5,187 nt of DNA, from the NCBI GenBank assembly GCA_003455945.1, contig DMPQ01000377.1, positions 380-5,566 on the forward strand. Direction: 5' to 3'. The position numbers and the translations under genes were made by a program. The notes below the pieces were generated by a model that saw only the letters and a program-made list of their open reading frames with translations, did not search any database and was not told the origin of the DNA. Within the stretch, counting starts at the first letter, position 1, and every line of letters starts with the position of its first letter. The stretch comes from Planctomycetaceae bacterium. GTDB taxonomy: Bacteria; Planctomycetota; Planctomycetia; Pirellulales; Pirellulaceae. Shown piece after piece: positions 1-5,187 of this stretch.

Positions 1-545
1 GCCCCCTCGGCCTCCTCGATCGCATCGTCGTCAGGGAGGTCGGGATCGGCCGCTCCCGCCGGAAATCGCTCGATCGCTCGGACGACTCCGTCGGGACGAT
101 GCGATCGACCGGTCGCGGTCGCGCGATAGGCCAGACGGTCGCCGACCTGAATCGCGTCGATCGTGGTCGCGACGCGGATCCGGAGTTCGACCGGCAGCGC
201 CCCCGCCTCGGGCCCCGCCGGCCCGCGCGGTCGCTGAGGATCGAACGGCAAGCCGCCGACTCCTGGCGGGAAGGCTCCGGGGGCTCCCATCCCCGGGATC
301 AATCGACCGAGTCCCTCGACGAAGCCCAGGCGGTCGGGGAGTCCGGGACCGACCTGAATCCGTTCCATCCCGTCAGGCGTACGGATCAGCAGCCCGAACG
401 GATCGGCGCCGATCACTTCGCCCGAGACTTCGCGACGAGGAGGTTCGCGCCCCGGGCCTTGGCCGACGACCGGAGCAGCCGGGCACAAGGCCATCAGAAT
501 CAGCACCGCCAGGACGCCAACTCTCGGACCCTCGGTCGACCGCAT
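1..545 (-). CDS. Secreted protein of unknown function, C-terminus off the left edge
   Basis: An uninterrupted minus-strand reading frame of 181 codons starts at an ATG (543-545) and is still open at the window edge, so the C-terminus is missing. A GAGGGA ribosome site (complement of 552-557) lies 6 nt upstream of the ATG. Residues 1-29 look like a Sec signal peptide: Arg2 and Arg8, a hydrophobic core at about 9-20 (VGVLAVLILMAL), then a possible cleavage after VVG near residue 28. The mature part begins Pro/Arg-rich, has a beta-like segment at 40-66 (GEVIGADPFGLLIRTPDG), a Gly/Pro-rich low-complexity stretch at 68-116, and a second beta-like segment at 118-162. Both segments carry the pentad-like IQVG (63-66, 132-135). 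I do not recognise the family. The segments vaguely recall small OB-like or SH3-like beta domains, but that is a guess. Coding status is supported by start, ribosome site, signal peptide and open frame. It is transcribed divergently from the receiver gene. Confidence 0.8.
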   Translation of the reverse strand, partial: MRSTEGPRVGVLAVLILMALCPAAPVVGQGPGREPPRREVSGEVIGADPFGLLIRTPDGMERIQVGPGLPDRLGFVEGLGRLIPGMGAPGAFPPGVGGLPFDPQRPRGPAGPEAGALPVELRIRVATTIDAIQVGDRLAYRATATGRSHRPDGVVRAIERFPAGAADPDLPDDDAIEEAEG

Positions 546-588
546 CGTGGTTCCCTCTCGTCTCGCCGCTCCGAGTCGGACCAGGCTT

Positions 589-608
589 GACGGCGCGATT
601 TCGCCGTC
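589..608. repeat. Inverted repeat upstream of the secreted-protein gene
   Basis: Perfect 7-bp arms, GACGGCG (589-595) and CGCCGTC (602-608), flank a 6-nt spacer. It sits 43 nt upstream of the minus-strand start codon, so it could be an operator or a 5'-UTR hairpin of that gene. Its role is not shown by the sequence. Confidence 0.4.
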
Positions 609-662
609 GGCCGGTCGCTCGTTCTCAGGCTATCGATGGGGTGCGATGGTGGCCAGCATCGG

Positions 663-703
663 GCGCGGCGAATCGTCGATACCGGTTCTGCCGATTCTCG
701 CGC
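663..703. repeat. Imperfect hairpin in the divergent spacer
   Basis: GCGCG (663-667) pairs with CGCGC (699-703), and GAATCG (670-675) pairs with CGATTC (692-697). This gives 11 bp broken by a small internal loop (GC opposite T) around a 16-nt loop. It lies near the middle of the divergent spacer, with no T-tract on either side, so it is not an obvious terminator. Confidence 0.35.
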
Positions 704-868
704 GTCGGACTCGTTGCGGATTTACGAGGTTCCCTCGCTCCAACGTCGGCACCAGGGCCGATCCGACCCTAGGGTTTCCCTACCTCGATTGCCTCGCCTC
801 GACTCGATCCGTTCCCCGCTCGTCGCGGTTCGTCAGCTCGGAACGGCCGATCCGTTCGCTTCCCGCCC

Positions 869-874
869 AGGAGA
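869..874 (+). promoter_or_regulatory. Ribosome binding site deciding the receiver start
   Basis: AGGAGA lies 7 nt before the ATG at 882. It fixes the start there rather than at the in-frame ATG at 636, whose extra residues are low-complexity and do not belong to a receiver fold. Confidence 0.85.
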
Positions 875-881
875 CTCGCCG

Positions 882-1313
882 ATGTTCGCCACCGGTCATC
901 CGATCCGCATCGCCGTACTCGACGACGATCCGACACTGGTCCGACTGATCCGCAAGCTGCTCGGCTATGCCCTGGGCGACTCGGTTCAGATCGAGACGTT
1001 CGAGTCCCCGGAAGCGTTCGAGGATTGGCTCGAAATCAACTGCTGCGATCTGCTGCTGACCGACATCGAGATGCCCGAAATGAACGGGCTCGAGGTGCTC
1101 CGCCTGGTCAAGCAGCGCAACGCCTGGACGCAGGTCGTGATGCTGACCGGCGCTTCGACCTCGGATCGGCTGATCGAGGCACTCGAGTATGGCGCGGCCG
1201 ACTATCTGGTGAAGCCGGTTCAGACGGCGGCGCTCAACGAGGTGGTGATGCAGTCGGTCCAGCGCATCCGCCGCTGGCGCCGCGCGTTCGCCGCGACTCA
1301 GGCCACCTCCTGA
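882..1313 (+). CDS. Stand-alone CheY-like response regulator receiver protein
   Basis: The 143-residue product is a single receiver (REC) domain with no output domain. The family accepts a phosphoryl group from a partner histidine kinase on a conserved Asp and changes shape to bind a target. All key residues are visible: acidic cluster LDDDP (Asp14-16), phosphoacceptor Asp61 in LLLTDIEMPEMNGLE, Thr89 in VVMLTGA, and Lys111 in ADYLVKP with Tyr108 as the usual aromatic switch residue. The fold ends at about residue 128, followed by a basic tail (RIRRWRR) too short for a DNA-binding domain. A strong AGGAGA ribosome site supports the start. No kinase is next to it, so it is an orphan here. It probably acts by protein-protein interaction, as in chemotaxis or a phosphorelay, but the sequence does not say which. 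It is monocistronic, convergent with the PDZ gene, and followed by a strong hairpin. Confidence 0.95.
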   Translation: MFATGHPIRIAVLDDDPTLVRLIRKLLGYALGDSVQIETFESPEAFEDWLEINCCDLLLTDIEMPEMNGLEVLRLVKQRNAWTQVVMLTGASTSDRLIEALEYGAADYLVKPVQTAALNEVVMQSVQRIRRWRRAFAATQATS

Positions 1314-1341
1314 TCGACCGGCGCACCGCATCGAAAACGGA

Positions 1342-1372
1342 ACGAGCCCCGAGAGGCGATCTCGGGGCTCGT
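1342..1372. terminator. Bidirectional rho-independent-like terminator
   Basis: A perfect 13-bp stem, ACGAGCCCCGAGA (1342-1354) with TCTCGGGGCTCGT (1360-1372), encloses a 5-nt loop GGCGA. It lies between the stop codons of two convergent genes, 28 nt after the receiver stop and 35 nt after the PDZ stop. The plus side is followed by a T-biased tract (GTGTCGTTCTTGTTC) and the minus side by TTCCGTTTTCG, so it can plausibly stop transcription from both directions. Confidence 0.88.
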
Positions 1373-1407
1373 GTCGTTCTTGTTCGCGATCGGCGATCGG
1401 CAGCGTC

Positions 1408-2652
1408 TCAGTCGCGATTCTCGAGCAGCTGCTTGAGCATCGCCTTGATCTCCGCCATTTCGGCACGCATCCGATCGAGTTCCGCCTTGGTCGAATCGTC
1501 CGCTTCCGCCGGCGCAGGAGCCTGATCGCCCGACGCCTCGGCCTCCCCTTCGAAACGGAAAGCCGGCATGTCGAAGCGGAAGCCCGGCACGTCGATATCG
1601 CGGAGAAGCATCAGCGGCTCGCCCCCCTGCGCGTTCTCGATCCGCAGCGCGCGGAAGCCGTTGCCGTCGAAGCCCGAGATCGAGACCTTGACCTTGTCGC
1701 GGATCTCTTCCGGCAGTTCGTCGAGCGTTTCGCTCGTCACCTCGTAGGTCTTCCCCTCGTAGGTCACCTTGATCTGCGCCGGTTCGTTCCCGGTCCGCTG
1801 CACCTGAACCGACAATCCCGCCGGCAGGTCAGCCGCCCCTTCGACAAATGGTGCGGCGCGAAACTCCATCAGATCGCGACCGTTCAGGAAGATCTCGGGC
1901 ATCCCTTCCTGGAACTGCTCGAGATCGAGATCGAGCTGCCCGATCTGCGGGATGGCGAAGGCCTGAGGTCGTTCGGCCGGGACGACCGAGATCGTGATCT
2001 CGTCTCCCTTGCGGACGACATCGAGCGTCAGTTCCTTCCCCTCGGACTTCGCGACGACGTCGACCAGCTGACCGACATCACCGACCTCGTTGCCGTCGAC
2101 CGCGACGATGATGTCGAGCTCCTCGACCCCCGCGCCCGCCGCCGGCGAATCTTCGACGACCGCCTCGACGACCAGCCCGTTCTCACCCTGTTCGACCTTC
2201 AGCTCCTTCCGCTGCTCCTCGTCGAGTTGTTCGAGCGGCATCGTCTGGATACCGAGCCAGTAGCGGCCGGCCTGAGCCTGACCTTGACCTCGCAGCAGCA
2301 TCCCCTGCACGCGCTCGGCAAGGCGGGCTTCCTGAGCCATCCGCTCCGCCAGATCGCGCTGCAGCTCGACCCGCTCCGCCTGCCGACGAAGCATCATCCC
2401 TCGCAACACCGCCTCGCGCCGATCGAGCTCGGCGCGGAGCTTCTCGATCTCTCCGCGCAGACGCCCTTCCTCGGCTTCCTGCTCGCCGTCGGCGTTCTCG
2501 TCCCCCTCCTGCGCCGTCCCCTCGACCTCGACCGTCGCGGCCAACAGGTCGCTCCCCGAGACGACTTCCTGAGCCGCCACCGAGCCGCCGACGACCAACG
2601 TCGTCGCAGCAGCCGCGGCGACAAAGCGCCGCCAACCGAATCGCACCTTCAT
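1408..2652 (-). CDS. Exported PDZ-domain protein with two coiled coils
   Basis: This 414-residue protein is probably exported. Residues 1-27 form a Sec signal peptide (MKVRFGWRRF, an Ala-rich core, likely cut after VAA before Gln28). Residues 44-62 are acidic. Residues 63-118 are strongly heptad-like and rich in Arg, Glu and Leu, a likely coiled coil. A PDZ domain spans about 130-225: carboxylate-loop-like YWLGI (131-135), then SPAAGAGVEELDIIVAVDGNEV, the classic HtrA/DegP/RseP-type signature. Residues 278-326 resemble a segment I recall from planctomycete PDZ proteins (Tyr-Glu-Val-Thr then LDELPEEIRDKV). Two heptads, DVPGFRF and DMPAFRF, sit at 354-367. A second short coiled coil closes the protein (388-412). 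No trypsin-like or metalloprotease catalytic motif is present, so it is probably a binding or scaffold protein, not a protease. AAGGAG 7 nt upstream of the ATG decides the start; the frame stays open for 80 more codons, but those are not protein-like. It is the last gene of the sigma/anti-sigma block, 154 nt behind the anti-sigma gene, so it could also have its own promoter. Confidence 0.92.
   Translation of the reverse strand: MKVRFGWRRFVAAAAATTLVVGGSVAAQEVVSGSDLLAATVEVEGTAQEGDENADGEQEAEEGRLRGEIEKLRAELDRREAVLRGMMLRRQAERVELQRDLAERMAQEARLAERVQGMLLRGQGQAQAGRYWLGIQTMPLEQLDEEQRKELKVEQGENGLVVEAVVEDSPAAGAGVEELDIIVAVDGNEVGDVGQLVDVVAKSEGKELTLDVVRKGDEITISVVPAERPQAFAIPQIGQLDLDLEQFQEGMPEIFLNGRDLMEFRAAPFVEGAADLPAGLSVQVQRTGNEPAQIKVTYEGKTYEVTSETLDELPEEIRDKVKVSISGFDGNGFRALRIENAQGGEPLMLLRDIDVPGFRFDMPAFRFEGEAEASGDQAPAPAEADDSTKAELDRMRAEMAEIKAMLKQLLENRD
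1550..1591 (-). repeat. Tandem 21-bp repeat inside the PDZ gene
   Basis: Two adjacent 21-nt units, 1550-1570 and 1571-1591, match at 17 of 21 positions. They keep the frame and encode MPAFRFE and VPGFRFD, so the protein has two copies of an aromatic/Arg heptad ([VM]P[GA]FRF plus an acidic residue). This looks like a small in-frame duplication kept under protein-level constraint, since most differences are silent or conservative. Confidence 0.7.
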
Positions 2653-2659
2653 CACTCTG

Positions 2660-2665
2660 CTCCTT
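2660..2665 (-). promoter_or_regulatory. Ribosome binding site of the PDZ gene
   Basis: Read on the minus strand this is AAGGAG, 7 nt before the ATG at 2652. It places translation start directly at the signal peptide. Confidence 0.88.
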
Positions 2666-2734
2666 CCGTTCGTTCGTCTCTCGCGAGCCACTTCGGCGCG
2701 CGAGTCGTTTTCGATCGTTCCGATCCGACAAGGA

Positions 2735-2750
2735 CCATCACCGGTCATGG
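2735..2750. repeat. Near-palindrome between the anti-sigma and PDZ genes
   Basis: CCATCACCGGTCATGG is a 16-nt dyad with arms CCAT/ATGG around a central ACCGGT and a single C-C mismatch pair. It sits 82 nt upstream of the PDZ start in a 154-nt gap (2653-2806) that is otherwise non-coding. It could be an operator for a separate PDZ promoter, or chance. Confidence 0.3.
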
Positions 2751-2806
2751 CCGAACGCACCGGCTGCCGTCTCGACCTTGCTCTCGAGCCGGCACCGAAT
2801 GGCCCC

Positions 2807-3550
2807 TTACTGATAAGCCAAGCCGCCGACATAGCGGACGCCGATCCGCGAGTCGGGGACGGCGTAGCGCCGCCCGTTCCGCTCCACCTCATGCACCACC
2901 GGAACCTCTTCGATCAGCACCCCGCGCCGCAGCAGATCGAGCTGCGTGCGAGCCGAGACCTTCGGCAGATACGACGGCGTACCGACGTAGTAGGGAAGCG
3001 ATCGCTGCGAACGCTCGTCGAGCGTTCGATCGCCGCCGACCTCCTCCGAAGCGCCGGCGTCCGCCGCCATCTCGCGAATCCGCCCCGCAGCCGATCCGTC
3101 GTCATTCGTTCCGCCACGGTCGCCGGACGTTCGAGACTCGATCGCCGCGATCGCATCGCGGTCGACGGCCGCCGATCCGATGCCGCCTCGTCCGGCCAAG
3201 AATCCGAGCGTCCCGACCAGCAGCGCCAAACCCGCGGCCAGCGCCGCGTACGCCATCTGCGGTCTGCCAGACGCCGCGGCCGACGATCGCTCCGAAACGT
3301 TCACCGGGGCCGCTGCGGCGACCGACGTCGCCGTCGCGGAACAGGGAAAGTCGATCCCCGCCAGCATCGGCATCGGTACCGCCGGGCTCGTCGCGCCGCG
3401 TCGCCACTCGCGATCTTCGAGCAGCGCCAGTGCCACCTGACGCCACCGAGCCGGATCGCGATCGCACGCCGCGAGCAATTCGTCGACCGCCGCCGGATCG
3501 AGTTCATCGTCGATCAGCCGGCGGAGATCGTCGTCCGCATCGTTCCACAT
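2807..3550 (-). CDS. Single-pass membrane protein, probable anti-sigma factor
   Basis: The product has 247 residues. Residues 1-51 are an acidic, helical cytoplasmic head (DLRRLIDDELDPAAVDELL, then DPARWRQVALALLEDREWRR), the style of N-terminus found in anti-sigma proteins next to planctomycete ECF genes. A loose Ala/Ser/Pro linker covers 52-97. One transmembrane helix lies at about 99-119 (YAALAAGLALLVGTLGFLAG). The rest (120-247) would be outside the cytoplasmic membrane: a disordered, charged stretch, then a compact C-terminal part from about 184 (SLPYYVGTPSYLP onward) that may be a small fold. The zinc-binding HxxxCxxC motif of ZAS-type anti-sigma factors is absent; the only cysteines are Cys29 and Cys70. 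It would bind the upstream sigma factor at the inner membrane face and release it on an envelope signal. The role rests on position 104 nt behind the sigma gene, topology and head composition, with no diagnostic motif. The start ATG is chosen for GAGGGA 7 nt upstream; a longer in-frame version would overlap the sigma gene and is Arg-rich and unlikely. Confidence 0.8.
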   Translation of the reverse strand: MWNDADDDLRRLIDDELDPAAVDELLAACDRDPARWRQVALALLEDREWRRGATSPAVPMPMLAGIDFPCSATATSVAAAAPVNVSERSSAAASGRPQMAYAALAAGLALLVGTLGFLAGRGGIGSAAVDRDAIAAIESRTSGDRGGTNDDGSAAGRIREMAADAGASEEVGGDRTLDERSQRSLPYYVGTPSYLPKVSARTQLDLLRRGVLIEEVPVVHEVERNGRRYAVPDSRIGVRYVGGLAYQ

Positions 3551-3557
3551 CGTCCTG

Positions 3558-3563
3558 TCCCTC
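3558..3563 (-). promoter_or_regulatory. Ribosome binding site of the anti-sigma gene
   Basis: On the minus strand this reads GAGGGA, 7 nt upstream of the ATG at 3550. The same hexamer precedes the secreted-protein gene and the TPR lipoprotein gene, which supports all three start choices. Confidence 0.75.
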
Positions 3564-3654
3564 GTTTCGTCCTGCCGAGTCGCATCGGTCCCCGGCGCAG
3601 GATCGTTCGTCGTTCGTCGTCGAAGAGAAGCGGGTCCGGACCGGACCGTTCGGA

Positions 3655-4206
3655 TCACGAGGCCCGAGTCATGTCGCTCGTTTCTCCGAGCCGACTCCGC
3701 AGCGCCTCGCGGGCCCGCTGCAGTCGATACTCGACCGCATGCCGAGACAGGCCGAGATGCGACGCGATCCGGTCGTAACTCCACCGCTCCACGAGCTTGA
3801 GCACCACGATGTCCCGATCGCCGTCGCGCAGCTCGGCAAGTGCCCCTCGCACCTGAGCCCGAGCCTCTTCACGCAGCACCCATTCCGAGGCGGCCGGTTC
3901 GGCCTCCCCCTCATGCTCGCGCGCCCAGCGATCCTCGCGCCGACGACTCCGCCCCCGACTCCGCCGATACTGCTGGACCTGACGGAGAACCAGGCGATAG
4001 AGCCACGGCTCGATCCGTTCGATCGCGGCAGGAGAGTCGGTACGGCGGACTAGCGCCAGAGCGATCTCCTGCAGGATGTCGGCCGCCTCGTGCGGATCGG
4101 GGTTCCGCGAGCGGACGATGGTCCAGAGCCAGGAGCGGTGCCGCCGAAAAAGGTCGGCCCACTCGGCGTCGGTCGCCGTTCGCGTTGGTGCGGAACTCGC
4201 GCTCAT
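3655..4206 (-). CDS. ECF-type RNA polymerase sigma-70 factor
   Basis: At 183 residues this has the usual length and two-domain plan of extracytoplasmic-function sigma factors, which direct RNA polymerase to a dedicated promoter set. Region 2 covers about 15-85: WADLFRRHRSWLWTIVRSR, then the core-binding motif ADILQEIALALVRR (40-55) and EPWLYRLVLRQVQQYRR (66-82). A highly charged Arg/Glu linker follows (83-105). Region 4 covers about 112-173: ALAELRDGDRDIVVLKLVE and the helix-turn-helix WSYDRIASHLGLSRHAVEYRLQRAREAL (142-169), which reads the -35 element. There is no region 1.1 or 3 and no C-terminal SnoaL or TPR extension. The ATG at 4206 has only a weak upstream match (TGGATC). The frame stays open to a GTG at 4437, but those 77 extra residues are Arg-rich and unlike any sigma N-terminus. 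It heads the block with the anti-sigma and PDZ genes. The specific ECF group cannot be assigned by eye. Confidence 0.93.
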   Translation of the reverse strand: MSASSAPTRTATDAEWADLFRRHRSWLWTIVRSRNPDPHEAADILQEIALALVRRTDSPAAIERIEPWLYRLVLRQVQQYRRSRGRSRRREDRWAREHEGEAEPAASEWVLREEARAQVRGALAELRDGDRDIVVLKLVERWSYDRIASHLGLSRHAVEYRLQRAREALRSRLGETSDMTRAS

Positions 4207-4352
4207 CACCGATCCAGTTGCCGTCGCGCGACCGATCTCGGGTTCGCTGACGACGAAATTCCGAAAAAGGGCCCCGCGTTCGGTCCCCACGCCTCTCCCG
4301 CGTTCGATACGTCGACGACCGACCCGGGTTCGGGGGATCTCCCGAGCGACTC

Positions 4353-4367
4353 CGTTCCGGCGGAACG
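4353..4367. repeat. Perfect palindrome CGTTCCG-G-CGGAACG
   Basis: Two 7-bp arms around one central base, 146 nt upstream of the sigma start and 265 nt upstream of the lipoprotein start. The symmetry and size suit a dimeric regulator binding site. Each arm contains GGAAC, the core of many ECF -35 elements, but no matching -10 is spaced correctly. Confidence 0.4.
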
Positions 4368-4540
4368 ATGACCTGCAGGCGGTCGGCGCCGTTGCCTCGT
4401 CCGACACGAACCGACGTCGAACGCTTACCGATTCCACGAGACTAACCCAGCTTCGCTGGACCGGTGACTCCCCAGCCGTTTCCCGACCGGGCCGATCGAG
4501 GCGTGCTCAAGGGGCGAGTGCCGCGGTTCCGATCTTCAGA

Positions 4541-4575
4541 AGTGCGAACGGCGACCGATCCGGGGCCGTCGCACT
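4541..4575 (+). promoter_or_regulatory. Long bulged hairpin in the lipoprotein leader region
   Basis: AGTGCG-A-ACGGC (4541-4552) pairs with GCCGTCGCACT (4565-4575) over 11 bp with a single bulged A (4547). The 12-nt loop can form a further 3-bp stem (CCG 4555-4557 with CGG 4561-4563). It ends 57 nt before the GTG start at 4633. No T-tract follows on either strand, so it is not a standard terminator. If transcription starts upstream, it would be a structured 5'-UTR element; otherwise it may be an operator. Confidence 0.45.
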
Positions 4576-4620
4576 CGCGTCTCGGGGAGCGATCCCTGAC
4601 ATCCGAGCGACCTTCACGAC

Positions 4621-4626
4621 GAGGGA
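4621..4626 (+). promoter_or_regulatory. Ribosome binding site deciding a GTG start
   Basis: GAGGGA lies 6 nt before the GTG at 4633. This GTG opens exactly at a lipoprotein signal peptide, which makes the non-ATG start convincing. Confidence 0.75.
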
Positions 4627-4632
4627 ACGGAA

Positions 4633-5187
4633 GTGAAGTGCCAGCGTTGGGGAATCGCCGTTCTGGCTCTTCTGGTCGCGGCAGGCTGCCGCGCCCCGGA
4701 GACCGGTTCGGGCTTCCTCGGCGGGCTGATTCCGGGCAAGTCCGAACCGGAGATGGTCGGAGCCAATTCGAGCGACATGATCGCCAAGCTCCAGCAGCGC
4801 AAGACCGCTCAGGAGTCGAGTCTCGGTAACCGGTTGCTCGGGCCGATCCGCGACCTGGCAGTGCCGCATCCGAGCGGCGTGCCGGACGAACTGGTCGAAG
4901 ACCGGCTGAGCATGGATGTCGAGTCGGCTCCGTCGGCGGCGCTCTACTTCGGCGTCGCGGCGTACGCCGAGCGGAGCGGCAATCTCGAACAGGCGCGGAT
5001 CTTCTACGACAAGGCGCTGAAGCTCGATCGCCATCACATCGAATCGCGATTGGGGATGGCGCGCGTCGCGTTGCGTCAGGCCGAGACCGGGTTGGCCGAA
5101 GAGCTGTATGCGTCGGCGCTTCGCGACCATCCCGAATCGGCCGCCGTCCGCAACGATGTCGGCCTCTTCCGTCATCAGCAGGGGCGG
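4633..5187 (+). CDS. TPR-repeat lipoprotein, C-terminus off the right edge
   Basis: The frame opens with GTG and stays open for 185 codons to the window edge, so the C-terminus is missing. Residues 1-19 are a lipoprotein signal peptide: Lys2 and Arg5, core IAVLALLVA, lipobox-like VAAGC with Cys19 as the predicted lipidated residue. The Ala at -3 is less usual than Leu. Residues 20-98 form a linker with no recognised domain. From about 102 there are tetratricopeptide repeats: ALYFGVAAYAERSGNLEQARIFYDKALKLD (103-132), then a second unit at about 136-169 (MARVALRQAETGLAEELYASAL), and the start of a third (AVRNDVGLFRHQQGR). TPR lipoproteins act as membrane-anchored protein-binding scaffolds in envelope assembly, secretion or pilus systems (PilF and NlpI are familiar examples); I cannot assign it to one. 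The next missing part would decide. It is divergent from the sigma block and may be coregulated through the shared spacer. Confidence 0.88.
   Translation, partial: MKCQRWGIAVLALLVAAGCRAPETGSGFLGGLIPGKSEPEMVGANSSDMIAKLQQRKTAQESSLGNRLLGPIRDLAVPHPSGVPDELVEDRLSMDVESAPSAALYFGVAAYAERSGNLEQARIFYDKALKLDRHHIESRLGMARVALRQAETGLAEELYASALRDHPESAAVRNDVGLFRHQQGR

Larger units (their letters stand above)
546..881. other. Divergent intergenic region with inverted repeats
   Basis: This 336-nt stretch separates the start codons of the secreted-protein gene (minus) and the receiver gene (plus), so both promoters should lie here. Translations across it are Arg/Ser-rich and not protein-like. I found no convincing -35/-10 pair on either strand. 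It holds several small dyads: 589-608, 663-703, 725-737 (CGAGG, TTC, CCTCG), a perfect 10-bp palindrome at 766-775 (ACCCTAGGGT), and GAACGG/CCGTTC at 841-857 just before the receiver ribosome site. In DNA this GC-rich some of these will be chance. Confidence 0.6.
4207..4632. other. Divergent intergenic region between sigma and TPR genes
   Basis: This 426-nt spacer must carry the promoters of the sigma block (minus) and the lipoprotein gene (plus). No frame in it looks like a real gene. It contains a 7-bp-arm palindrome (4353-4367), a 16-nt dyad TCGGGGGATCTCCCGA with one mismatch pair (4330-4345), ACCCGGGT (4322-4329), a 5-bp hairpin CCAGC/GCTGG with a TTC loop (4447-4459) and a long bulged hairpin (4541-4575). 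I could not identify a convincing housekeeping or ECF promoter. Confidence 0.6.

Noticed and set aside
99..590. Long plus-strand open frame of 163 codons
   Set aside because: It is Arg/Asp-rich and antisense to the secreted-protein gene, which has a signal peptide and ribosome site; the plus frame has neither.
780..1466. Minus-strand open frame opposite the receiver gene
   Set aside because: It lies antisense to a clear receiver domain and reads through the terminator hairpin; its composition is typical of a GC-rich shadow frame.
2227..4053. 608-codon plus-strand open frame
   Set aside because: It spans the antisense of three recognisable genes and is dominated by Arg, Pro and Ser with no domain, signal peptide or ribosome site.
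4250..4290. T-run on the minus strand after a GC-rich block, as a terminator
   Set aside because: No stem of useful length forms before the TTTTT, and a terminator here would sit in the sigma gene's own upstream region.
4362..4384. ECF promoter on the plus strand: GGAAC with a GTC-like -10
   Set aside because: The spacer between GGAAC and the GGTC is about 14 nt, shorter than the usual 16-17, and the -10 match is poor; the GGAAC is explained by the palindrome.
4410..4435. ECF promoter on the minus strand: GGAAT with CGTC upstream of the sigma gene
   Set aside because: The spacing is about 14 nt and the -35 is not GGAAC, so the match is too weak to call.
4207..4437. 77-residue N-terminal extension of the sigma factor from a GTG at 4437
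   Set aside because: The added sequence is Arg-rich and not sigma-like, and the shorter protein already has the usual ECF length; the weak ribosome site at the ATG leaves slight doubt.

Overview
The window looks like chromosomal DNA from a high-GC bacterium. The best guess is a planctomycete (Planctomycetota). The basis is a group of hallmarks rather than any one diagnostic gene: an ECF sigma factor followed by a non-zinc membrane anti-sigma candidate, a secreted PDZ protein with no protease domain, a PDZ C-terminal segment of a kind I recall from planctomycete PDZ proteins, and abundant secreted proteins of unknown function. This assignment is inferred; there is no rRNA or other marker gene in the window.

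Layout, left to right. (1) 1-545, minus: the N-terminal part of a secreted protein of unknown function, running off the left edge. (2) 546-881: a non-coding divergent spacer with several inverted repeats. (3) 882-1313, plus: a stand-alone CheY-like receiver protein with all catalytic residues intact. (4) 1314-1407: a convergent gap holding a perfect 13-bp hairpin that probably terminates transcription from both sides. (5) 4206 down to 1408, minus: three genes in one direction, in transcription order an ECF-type sigma-70 factor (4206-3655), a single-pass membrane protein that is the likely cognate anti-sigma factor (3550-2807), and an exported PDZ/coiled-coil protein (2652-1408). The spacers are 104 and 154 nt. 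(6) 4207-4632: a second divergent spacer with a palindrome and a long bulged hairpin. (7) 4633-5187, plus: the start of a TPR lipoprotein that begins with GTG and runs off the right edge.

The three-gene minus-strand block reads as a cell-envelope signalling unit: a cytoplasmic sigma factor, a membrane protein that could hold it, and an exported PDZ protein that could sense or scaffold envelope proteins. The last link is inference from gene order and topology. The receiver protein and the two edge genes have no visible functional tie to this unit. No tRNA, rRNA, CRISPR array, insertion sequence or attachment site was seen.
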